This document shows, piece by piece, positions 55,311 through 64,000 of a stretch of 64,000 nt of DNA (the stretch's first letter is position 1; each line of letters opens with the position of its first letter). Source of the stretch: Anticarsia gemmatalis (taxonomy: Eukaryota; Arthropoda; Insecta; Lepidoptera; Erebidae); the NCBI RefSeq assembly GCF_050436995.1, contig NC_134746.1, positions 14,320,501 through 14,384,500 of the forward strand, in the 5' to 3' direction. The translations under genes and the position numbers were made by a program. The notes beneath the pieces were generated by a model. That model saw nothing but the letters and a program-made list of their open reading frames with translations, did not search any database and was not told the origin of the DNA.

Positions 55311-56610
55311 TGCAGGTTACGCTATATTTTGTGTTGCAGTCTAATCAAATAATTAACTGCAGTACCGTTATGCGTCAAAATCAGGATGTTTTATTTGCAA
55401 TTTACCGACGATGGTGCTTTACTGGCATTATCTACATAATGTATTGCTATGTAATAAGATAAAAACATGCGAACACATTATAGCTTGTAGTGTAACGAAA
55501 TCTTAACTCTTCTCTCTCCGAGAGTGTCCGTAGCATTCGTTAGCCGGTTTATTTCGGACAACATCCGTTATGCACCTATGTGTTTTTATAAACACCATCA
55601 CCAATGATACAGCGATAAATCTGTCGCGAGGAGGATGCGCCACTATTATACGTCAGATATTTATTATTGCATATATACGCCCACTTAGTTTTTATATTTT
55701 AAATGTATTTTATAATTTGTGCAGGATGTGATGCCAGTGGAGCGTTTCCTCTTTCATTTTTAAATAAAAATTGGACGTATTTTTAATCTAGCGTGGGATG
55801 TTTTAGTTTGTTTAAACAAACAATTAAATTCTGTTGTACTGTTATCAACAATAGTATCAAAACACTTGGCTTGTACTCAGAACAGAAGGTAGGAACAGAC
55901 AATATAATGTGGGTACTATACTTCTCAGATATTATGTTTGAAGCTTAGGTTTCATTGTCACAGGTTTTAAACTCGATATGTAATACTTTTGTTGTTAACC
56001 GTACCTCTGGACAAGTTATTCGTTAAAGGAAGTCAGTTATAAAATACTTAAAATTACACTTTTGAAGATTATTCCAACCAAATGTAAATTTAAAAAACAC
56101 TGCATTGCACATCAACGGATGTCGTTATCTTAACTTTAACATATTTATGTAAAAATATGCAAAGTACTTGATAGTGATATAAGTATGCGTACAGTTTCCG
56201 ATCCACATAGTGTACAGCGACTATGTGTAAGCCCTTGAGACGAGGAGCGCGCACGTGCGCGGTACGTGCGCGCTCCGTGCGCGCTCGACGTGCGTACGCG
56301 CATGGCTTTACGTGCGCCTAGTCTATGATGAATGAACACTGTATTGTGTAACGAGATTAATGTCCTCTTAAAGTATTATGTTATTTATACGTGGCATTAG
56401 AAACAACGACAAGATTGATGATGTTTCCTATGTTAAGAATATTGACTCTATTAATTCCTTGCAATTAAATGTAAGTAAAAACTTCCTTTTGTGGTGTCAA
56501 TATTATACAGATTGGTCTCAAAGGTGCATTATAATTCTTCACACCTCTCCAAGTACTCAAAACTTCCGTTTCTTTAAAAACATGTATTTTGTGCATATAT
56601 TTAAGCATTT
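55311..56610. repeat. Tandem duplication, unit 1 (1300 bp)
   Basis: The unit begins TGCAGGTTACGCTAT and ends after CATGTATTTTGTGCATATAT, directly joined to unit 2, which starts with the same TGCAGGTTACGCTAT at 56611. Long stretches are identical between units, for example the TCCGAGAGTGTCCGTAGCAT block and the last 150 bp. The interior holds a CpG-rich core (56243-56310) and a terminal-exon-like motif at 55725. No long open frame. I cannot tell whether this is a large satellite unit, an unnamed transposon or duplicated unique DNA. Confidence 0.9.
56243..56312. promoter_or_regulatory. Alternating purine-pyrimidine CpG core, unit 1
   Basis: GCGCGCACGTGCGCGG, TACGTGCGCGCTCCGTGCGC and GACGTGCGTACGCGCATGG make about 65 bp of nearly alternating purine-pyrimidine sequence with CACGTG (E-box) and several GTGCGC words. 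It is predicted to favour Z-DNA. The duplicate at 57566-57635 differs at only a few positions. Confidence 0.5.
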
Positions 56611-57927
56611 TGCAGGTTACGCTATTATTTTCTATTGCAGTCTAATCAAATAATTAACTGCAGTACCGTTATGCGTCAAAATCAGGATGTTTTATTTGCC
56701 TTAAGTTCATTTTGTTTTGTTAATAAAAATAACAACGATGGTGCATTACTAGCATTATCATAATTGCTATCATAATAAAATAAAAACATGAACACTCACA
56801 TTATAGCTTGTAGTGTAACAAGATCTCAACTCTTCTCTCTCCGAGAGTGTCCGTAGCATTCGTTAGCCGGTTTATTTCGGACAACATCCGTTATGCACCT
56901 ATGTGTTTTTATAAACACCATCACCAATGATACAGCGATAAATCTGTCGCGAGGAGGATGCGCCACTATTATACGTGAGATATTTATTATTGCATATATA
57001 CGCCCACTTAGTTTTTATATTTTAAATGTATTTTATTATTTGTGCAGGATGTGATGCCAGTGGAGCGTTTCCTCTTTCATTTTTAAATAAAAAATTGGTC
57101 TTATTTTTAATCTTGCGTGGGATGTATGGATTAGTTGATTAAACAAACAGTTAAATTCTGTTGTACTGTTATCAACAATAGTATCAAAACACTTGGCTTG
57201 TACTCAGAATAGAAGGTAGGAACAGACAATATAATGTTGGTACTATACTTCTCAGATATTATGTTTGAAGCTTAGGTTTCATTGTCACAGGTTTTAAACT
57301 TGATATGAGATACTTTAGTTGTGAACCGTACCTCTGAACAAGTTATTTGTTAAAGGAAGTCGGTTATAAAGTACTTAAAATTACACTTTTTAAAGATTAT
57401 TTCAACACAAACGTCGTTTTAAAAACACTGCATTGCACATCAACGGATGTCGTTATCTTAACTTTAACATATTTATGTAAAAATATGCAAAGTACTTGAT
57501 AGTGATATTATGCGTACAGTTTCCGATCCACATAGTGTACAGCGATTATGTGTAAGCCCTTGAGACGAGGCGCGCGCACGTGCGCGGTACGTGCGCGGTC
57601 CGTGCGCGCCCGACGTGCGTACGCGCATGGCTTTACGTGCGCCTAGTCTATGATGAATGAACACTGTATTGTGTAACGAGATTAATGTCCTCTTATAGTA
57701 TTATGCTATTATACGTGACATTAGAAATAACGACAAAATTGATAATGTTTCCTATGTTAAGAATATTGACTCTATTAATTCCTTGCAATTAAATGTAAGT
57801 AAAAACTTCCTTTTGTGGTGTCAATATTATACAGATTGGTCTCAAAGGTGCATTATAATTCTTCACACCTCTCCAAGTACTCAAAACTTCCGTTTCTTTA
57901 AAAACATGTATTTTGTGCATATATTTA
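56611..57927. repeat. Tandem duplication, unit 2 (about 1317 bp)
   Basis: It follows unit 1 head to tail. Differences include about 25 extra bases near 56700-56725 (TTAAGTTCATTTTGTTTTGT region), a few small indels and scattered substitutions. The CpG core and the terminal-exon-like motif (57048) are conserved. Unit 2 ends at about 57927, where similarity to the junction sequence stops. Confidence 0.9.
57566..57635. promoter_or_regulatory. Alternating purine-pyrimidine CpG core, unit 2
   Basis: This is the duplicate of the 56243-56312 core, with GGCGCGCGCACGTGCGCGGT and CGACGTGCGTACGCGCATGG retained. Retention of this CpG-rich stretch in both units contrasts with the loss expected for methylated CpG, though insect genomes are usually sparsely methylated. 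Confidence 0.5.
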
Positions 57928-59500
57928 AAAACATACTATGCATTAAATAATACACATACTTATAAAAATATATACATGTATTTTATTTTTTCATTTAATG
58001 TTATGTATTTCTATAAACGTCTGTCATACGTTATCATCCTGACCATTGTCCAAAAAACCTTTTATTCATCTGCTATTCATCTGAAAACAAAACTAAATTA
58101 ACTATGACAGACACTTTCATACCAGATGTTTTCCCTCACTCGTATTATTTTAACTGTCACCTATCAGCATATCAATCTGAACCGACACGTGTACACCAAT
58201 GTATCAATACACTTTGTTTTGAACGCTTTTGTCATTGGTGGGGGGTGGGGGTGGGGGGTGCTGACGCCGCCGGAACCTCCCTCAGCGCGGCGTGTTTGAA
58301 TGGAGCGAGGAAATGAATACAGGTGCGAATGTACTAGCGTAGAGAGCATTAATGAAATACCCAGTGGACAACGGTGGTGAATTGCTGATGCGCTTGAGGG
58401 GCTACGAAATAGTTTTGGAAGGTTATAGTTAGTTGTAATTGTGTGTGAAATATTTAATGTCGTGGTCATAATAATTATTTGTCTTGATAAGCTTGACGTT
58501 TTGAATTGAATGTATATTTACGCATTCATATTGATTTACAGAACTGTATACAAGTTTAATTGTTAAAAAGCTAGGTGCAGAATGAGCCTGTTAAAACTAG
58601 ATTTGGTTCTGATAAGAACACAGAAAACACCTTTTTAAAGAAAATAGAATTCAAAGAAATTAAATTCTACATTTTATAAGTTCCGCATGTTACGTGATTG
58701 ACACGTATATTTTCATCGAGCGATATTTCTTTCACACACCATATTAGGGTGTGACTCCGTATACTACCGTGTTTATCTGTCCCATTTACCCACATGGTGT
58801 GCTTTCCGCTAAACACAGAATCTGTGGCGCCATAGAAACATTTCATAACCTAAAAACATTGTGCCGGGCATTTCAGGAAGTATATCAATATCTACACATT
58901 TTACCGGGAAAGTTCGCAGTCCATATTATTGAGGAAGCAACTAACTAACGACACTGTTAGATGTAGGTATAGTTTGACCCTAAAGGAGGTTATCAAAATG
59001 TATTGGATATATTAAAGTTCAGATACACTAGTCTCAAACCAAAATTCTTGATTTAGCTGATTATTTCTTGGCATCCCACCCAATATCTTGTAGTAATAGC
59101 CTCCCTTCCACTCACACCGCTGAGAGATATCAGTCGTTCTTTCTCCTTGTAATAAATCTGTATTTTCTCAATGTAGGACGAACTACATCCATTAATTTAA
59201 CGGCCTAATTGTTGTTGTTCTTGTACAAAAGGCGCGTTGTTTATCAACCGTCACACAGCCGTGATCATCGTCTGATTGAACCAATTAACCCTAATTCACG
59301 AGCCGTTTCCACAACCACCAGCCATCATTGTGATTCCGACGAGTAAAGAATCCCGGCGAATTGAGATTTATCACTTCCTGCGAATTTGAAAGACAAAGGT
59401 ACGGGGAGACAAGGTGATAAGGCCCAATTTGGTTTGATGAGAGGTTAATGAACTAAGCTCAGGCGACTTTGTTATGCACATCTTACAAAACCTGATAGAC
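57928..59500. other. Intronic DNA with a G-rich tract
   Basis: A G-run tract lies at 58239-58259 (GGTGGGGGGTGGGGGTGGGG), followed by a CpG-rich patch to about 58295. The open frames at 58104-58316 (+), 58164-58469 (-) and 58751-58948 (+) match no family I know. Confidence 0.45.
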
Positions 59501-59505
59501 TACTA

Positions 59506-59722
59506 CAGACTGTCTATATGGCGCAGTATGCCTCCTCTTTGCCTCCGCGTCGGGAGGTCGTGGGTTCGATTCCTACACGGAACAATTATTAATTTGTGCG
59601 ATTCACAAATAATTGTTACGGGTCTGGTTGTACTTTGTGTCCGTTGTTTGTATGCTTGTAAAAAGTCCCCGCGACACAAGAGTAATTCTTAGTGCGGGTA
59701 TTGTTTTGTCAAAAAAAACTTT
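59506..59722 (+). repeat. tRNA-derived SINE (family S1), best full-length body
   Basis: The head shows TGGCGCAGTATGCCTCC (A-box region, diverged) and GTGGGTTCGATTCC (B-box). The body has CACGGAACAATTATT, GTGCGATTCACAAATAATTG, GGTCTGGTTGTACTTTGTGT, GTAAAAAGTCCCCGCGACAC and AAGAGTAATTCTTAGTGCGG, with an A-rich tail. It is the uninterrupted reference for the copies at 20072, 21033 and 38980. Confidence 0.85.
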
Positions 59723-61675
59723 ATACGTAGTAACTAACAAACAACTAACTCGTAGAGAACATTAAAATAGCCGCATATTGTTCTTATTTGCCGATTTCAA
59801 GCTTTATTTCAATGCGGTTAAAGTCTATAATCTCCAAGCAGGAAAAATACGCCGTTCTACGTCAGCCTAGGAAGAAATTCGGGCGCTCAGTGTGAATGAC
59901 CAGTGTACCCAGACTGTCTGACTGTTGAACTTGAGCTCTTATCTCCCGAGATACGGATGAGAGGAGTGTTCCTATTAATAAACAATGTGATGCGGCAAAT
60001 TAGTAGGTTATCGGTAATGATAAGCTTAACGAGTTAATTCGTTTGCCGTTAACGATTAGATGAGATTAATGTAGCGGAAAAATTGTGTTCAAAGTGTACC
60101 GGAAAATGGTTTAACTATATTACTTTTTGCGTCAAGCGGATTTTTGTTTTTATTAAGCGTAGGATTAGTTTATTTACTACACTATAAACTATAAAATACT
60201 TATTTAGAGTCTTTGTAGAAAAGAACTCCTGATTTGAAAATTATTTTCGCTGTCTCCAGTGTCACAATGAAAACTGTGTTGGCAAATAGGTAGGCCTCAT
60301 ACCCAAGAAGAAAAACTTAATTTTCCTCTAAAACTACAGTATTTTAGATTTTCCTTACATAAAGTGTGTGATACAATTTAAGACGTAGGTACGTTGGTAA
60401 TGAAACTGCATGGTCCATTGTGTTAGGGTGTCCATAAAGCGATCAATTGAAGGTGTCTGCTCAATTAGTGCGCTAACCACTCGGACCGCTCGGCTGTTCT
60501 GTTGCCGGATAATGGAGTCAGCTAAATTGTTCATTGTACTTGTTTCATTTAACAGATTGGATAAATGAAAGTTGGTTAAATGTGCTTAGACTTAAAAGGA
60601 CCAAATGTAATATAAACATTTTTTTTCGGAATCAATATGAAGCTTTAAGAAAGTATCGTACAAACGAAGATATGTATTAAGATCTTCTACATTGCATTAG
60701 TGCCAGCTTCTAAAAACTGGTTTGATACAGGCAATAACCAGAATTATGGGTTCTTTGGTGGACAGAAATGAACACATGCATCTGCGATTTGTCAAACTCA
60801 GACTCTTAGTGCAGAATTATTAAACAGTAATCTCTCAAGAAAACCTAATAACAATTTTTGCTATTATATTTTTACTGCACTCAAAACGGCACATAAAAGT
60901 TACAACTGAAGCTATTAAACGTCTAAGAGGGTAGTTATCTTTATCACCTAAGGGTGTAGATTGAAGAAAGTTTTTCAAATAAGTCGGCTGTAATCAATTT
61001 AGTGGGCGCTTCGTTGCCGAGGGATGATTGCACCGAGGCGTCGCCGGGGTGAATGACCGCCAGAGGTGACTCCTAACGACACGCACCCTGATTTGATTGA
61101 TACGCCCACGGCATTGGACCTGAATTAGTTTGTTTTCTTTAGCATTGGTAGTTTGAATAAGATTTTGATGCAACTGAATTGTCTTTTATAGTTATGATTT
61201 ATAATTTTTTGGTTAGTGATACTATATCTTGCCTACTGGTCATACATACATAATAATGAGCCTTTTTTCAATAGGAGAGGCAGAGACATAATTTTTCTAA
61301 TTGCTACTATCCTTATAAATTTTGCTTCATTTACTGTACATCTTGTGATACATAACCACTTTATTGCAAGTACGACGCTTTTGATCTTTAATATAATAAT
61401 TTATCAATCCGTTTCCGTATTTTATAAATAAAATTAGGGAAAGCCGCTAATCAATACTGAATGAACAATACTCATGAATGATTGTATTACGTAATTATTG
61501 TAAACAGGCTTCCTGATACAGTTCAAACAGCGATAAGTTTGTTTTGTTTACATTCCTACAATCACCTCTAACCCGCTGTGTTGTTCATTATACAGTCTAC
61601 GTGTAATACAAGTACAATAAACTAAGCAATGCACTTCGATTCAACTCTTTACTTTTACTAATAATATACAGCTAT
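59723..61675. other. Intronic DNA with a tRNA-like fragment
   Basis: Near 60440-60505 the complement reads GAGCGGTCCGAGTGGTTAGC then GCACT, an A-box-like tRNA-derived head on the minus strand with no clear B-box. CpG-richer DNA occurs at 61010-61080. The rest is AT-rich and not recognised. Confidence 0.4.
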
Positions 61676-61679
61676 GTAG

Positions 61680-61885
61680 ATTTGAGCCGACTTGGTTCGG
61701 CCAACGATTTCGTCCGCGTGGAGAGATTTCCCGGTGTAAAAAGTAGCCTATGTGCTAATCTAGATTATAAACCACATGTATACCAAATTTCATTAAAATT
61801 CGTCTGGAGGTTTTTACGTGAAAGAGTTACATGCATACATACATTCTCACAAGCTTTAGCATTCATTTGTAATATAACCTTAATT
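61680..61885 (-). mobile_element. Helitron-like or related dispersed element, minus, degenerate
   Basis: CAACGATTTCGTCCGCGTGG, TTTCCCGGTGTAAAAAGTAG, CCTATGTGCTAATCTAGATT and ACCAAATTTCATTAAAATTC, then TGAAAGAGTTACATGCATAC. This is the complement of the conserved body that in other copies follows a TATAAATGCGAAAG start. The 5' end on the minus strand is near 61880. No clean TC or CTAG terminus is kept. Confidence 0.6.
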
Positions 61886-62272
61886 TAGTAGGATACAACT
61901 TTGTCGAAATGTCGAGCAAGCGAAGTTAAAAACGCATTTAATTCCCACTTTTGCAAAAGTTACATAAATCAGTTATCTAACATAAAACTGGCCGTTTATC
62001 TATCAGTATCATGAGATGTACTGGATAAAACAACAATAGTCCGTGTTACGTCATTGTTTAATTGGGAGTCCTTTCACCTGCGCGTTTTGCTGCGTTTGGC
62101 TGAACCGGCGCGAGTGCACGGCCTTGCGTGACCTTGCAAACGCCGGCCAATCAGGTGCATGCCGAGATGCGCCTTCGGTGCAACGATGCACTTTTCAATT
62201 CGTGGAAGGCAATACCTTTAATTCGCGGCGAGATCTTTAAGGTCGATATCAAATGAGTATGTTATTTTTATA
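61886..62272. other. Intronic DNA with a CpG patch
   Basis: A GC-richer stretch at 62075-62200 contains AACCGGCGCGAGTGCACGGC. The overlapping open frame 62043-62240 is not recognisable. Confidence 0.4.
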
Positions 62273-62500
62273 TCTATACTAATATTATTAAATTGTAGTT
62301 TGTTTGGGTGAACGCGCTTATTTCAGGAATTACTGGTGCGAATCGAAATAATATTTTAGTGTTGGGCCTATTTATTGAGGAAGGCTATGGGCTATATAAC
62401 ATCACGCTACGACCCATAGGAGCAGAGTATCAGTAAAAACTAGAAAGTAATGACCCATTCTCTCTTATATGAAGCAAGCGAAGTTCCGCGTGTCAGCTAG
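62273..62500 (+). mobile_element. Helitron-like element, 228 bp, decayed
   Basis: It begins TCTATACTAATATTATTAAA and ends GTTCCGCGTGTCAGCTAG. It is preceded by A but followed by C, so the 3' junction has mutated. The 3' hairpin is weakened (GTTCCG instead of GTTGCG). It is related to 38454-38695. Confidence 0.75.
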
Positions 62501-63418
62501 CTAATCAATAAATTTAAAGAAAATAGACACATTTATAAACATTTAAACATATTTATGAACTGTACACAATCTTAACCATGTTTAAAAAATGTAAAACTTT
62601 AATTTCCCTACATTTTAGTACTCATTAGTCATGACAGATTTGTAAAAGATATAAAATATCTACGCCTACAGCATAATAAAGTCAACAGATTACAAACATA
62701 CGTGAAGATATTAACGATAAGATGTCTTTCTGCTAACGATGATACGTAATCCCGGTGCGTGGACGCATAGTTATCAAACAATGATTGCAACAGAATTATA
62801 AACATAGACTTGTGATGAATCAGACGATCCCACGCCTATGTCGCGTATCTGTCGACGCCGCGTCTGTCATACACTATTTATAGCTCTATAATACAGATGG
62901 ACAGGGCTGTCGAATCACTGATGAAAATATTTTTCCGAAGAAACGAAATGGCTTTTTATTCTACATTCTATGAGTCACAAGTCGACTAAAAGTGTTTGCA
63001 CTGGTCATACGACTTGTTTACATGACAACAGTAATTGTGTTTGAGCTTTGACAAAGTCATTTCGTAGAAAACCATTCTAATTAACTAAATACTACTCTAC
63101 ACTAATTTAGTATTCATTAAAACGTTTGTCCGCGGTGTATCCCGCTTAGAGTTACCAACCCTACTCGTATCTTTTTAACATGTCACTACAATTCTACTGA
63201 AACACTTGTTAACGAAATAATTTCCTGAAAGAAAATGTTGTAAAACATTATTTGTGTTCTACATACAGGAAGGTTTTTGAACTTGTGCATTGTTTGTGTT
63301 ATAATTTAGTTTGATTTATAAGTTTACGAAACAGATGTGTACTTTGGTATTTTGTTGATAGATGCTTCTTGTCTGTTTGTGTACTTATCTATATTTCTAT
63401 TGTAATTACCGAGAACAT
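62501..63418. other. Intronic DNA, nothing recognised
   Basis: AT-rich with no coding or repeat signal. Confidence 0.5.
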
Positions 63419-63520
63419 TTACCGGTAGCTTATCTATTCAATAGTTTTTTTTTTAATATCAGTTTAAACGCTATTGAAAAGGTAAGCTACCGCTAAATGT
63501 ACCTCAGAAACCGAGGGTAA
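63419..63520. mobile_element. MITE family M1, copy 3
   Basis: Left GGTAGCTTATCTATTCAATAG and right CTATTGAAAAGGTAAGCTACC, then GCTAAATGTACCTCAGAAACC. It has the same right terminus as the 21.6-kb copy. The left outermost bases are less well preserved. Confidence 0.7.
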
Positions 63521-64000
63521 CTAGCTTTGCGTGTCTTCCGATCTTAAGAACTACTTCCGAACTAAAACGTTTTAGATAAATGTTAAATGCGTGCCTTGTC
63601 GTATTCTCCATTAGCCGTAAATAAGCCTAGATCATTTGTTTATCTTTTGTTTATAGTATAACCGTTTAAGTCTGCAAAAATTATGATATATTAAATAACT
63701 ACTGCATGTTACCATTTTTTGTCTCCGCCTATCACTATGAGAAGAAGGCGTGTCGCGTATGCACTGCATGTTATTACAGTATTCAATAATTTTATCACAC
63801 TGCTTCTATACATAAGAATTTAGTATATAACATAGTAAACACGTGACGAGACGTTTGACCTAAAAGAAAATCGGGAAGGAAAGTACGTGCATCGTCCGAG
63901 TAACATGACGTTATATCGCGAGTGCATTACATGAGGCTACTTACGTAAGATTACACGCACTCCTCTCGTGTCGAAGCCTCTCAACTTATCAATGTACTCA
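63521..64000. other. Intronic DNA, nothing recognised
   Basis: No gene, repeat family or tandem repeat recognised to the window end. Confidence 0.5.

Larger units (their letters stand above)
26128..64000 (+). other. Putative first intron of the EEIG1-like gene (not closed in this window)
   Basis: The intron opens with GTCAGT at 26128. No acceptor followed by sequence continuing the NT-C2 domain could be recognised up to the window end, so the intron appears to exceed 37 kb. It is filled with SINE, LINE, MITE and Helitron copies on both strands, listed separately. A missed or poorly conserved small exon is possible because the search was by eye. Confidence 0.6.

Noticed and set aside
56145..57664. 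Pair of similar 63-64-codon minus frames that look conserved between copies
   Set aside because: They are similar because they lie in the two units of the tandem duplication. The Arg/Ala-rich part is the CpG core, and there is no sign of selection on codons.

Overview
This is an AT-rich eukaryotic window, almost certainly from a moth or butterfly (Lepidoptera). The evidence is its repeat content: tRNA-derived and 5S-rRNA-derived SINEs, Helitron-like elements that start TC, end CTAG and sit between A and T, RTE-like LINE 3' ends, and small MITEs of kinds common in lepidopteran genomes. There are no bacterial-style operons. Nearly all the short open frames are chance.

Only one protein-coding segment is well supported: a first coding exon at 25982-26127 (+), which ends at a GT splice donor. 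It encodes the start of an N-terminal C2 (NT-C2) domain protein of the EEIG1/FAM102 family. No second exon could be recognised downstream, so 26128-64000 reads as at least 38 kb of first intron. Upstream (1-25860) is 5' flank or non-coding leader. It holds several GC-rich islands (about 3.5, 7.1, 16.5, 17.8 and 23.4 kb) and one well-shaped 85-bp exon candidate at 22222-22306, which may be alternative promoters or untranslated exons. The untranslated stretch just before the ATG carries an arthropod TCAGT initiator motif, three copies of a 10-bp repeat and a G-quadruplex-capable run.

The rest is a layered record of mobile DNA. 4-12 kb holds LINE and SINE tails. 18.6-22.7 kb is a dense cluster: a LINE tail, a 5S-derived SINE, a SINE split by a 143-bp MITE, a minus-strand SINE, a MITE next to an RTE-like tail, and a Helitron. 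The intron holds a perfect 190-bp foldback (28821-29282), several Helitron-like copies (30.5, 38.5, 43.2-44.2, 53.8-54.4 and 62.3 kb, the 53.8 copy containing a second one in reverse), a 10-bp satellite (51.8 kb), a 612-bp GC-rich terminal-inverted-repeat element (52.1-52.7 kb) and a 1.3-kb tandem duplication (55311-57927).

The most interesting points are the two long foldbacks inside a transcribed intron (candidate hairpin RNA sources), the recent tandem duplication with CpG-rich cores and a duplicated terminal-exon-like motif, and the unclassified GC-rich element. No new multi-gene system is visible. Family names for repeats come from recognition of sequence, not from a database search.
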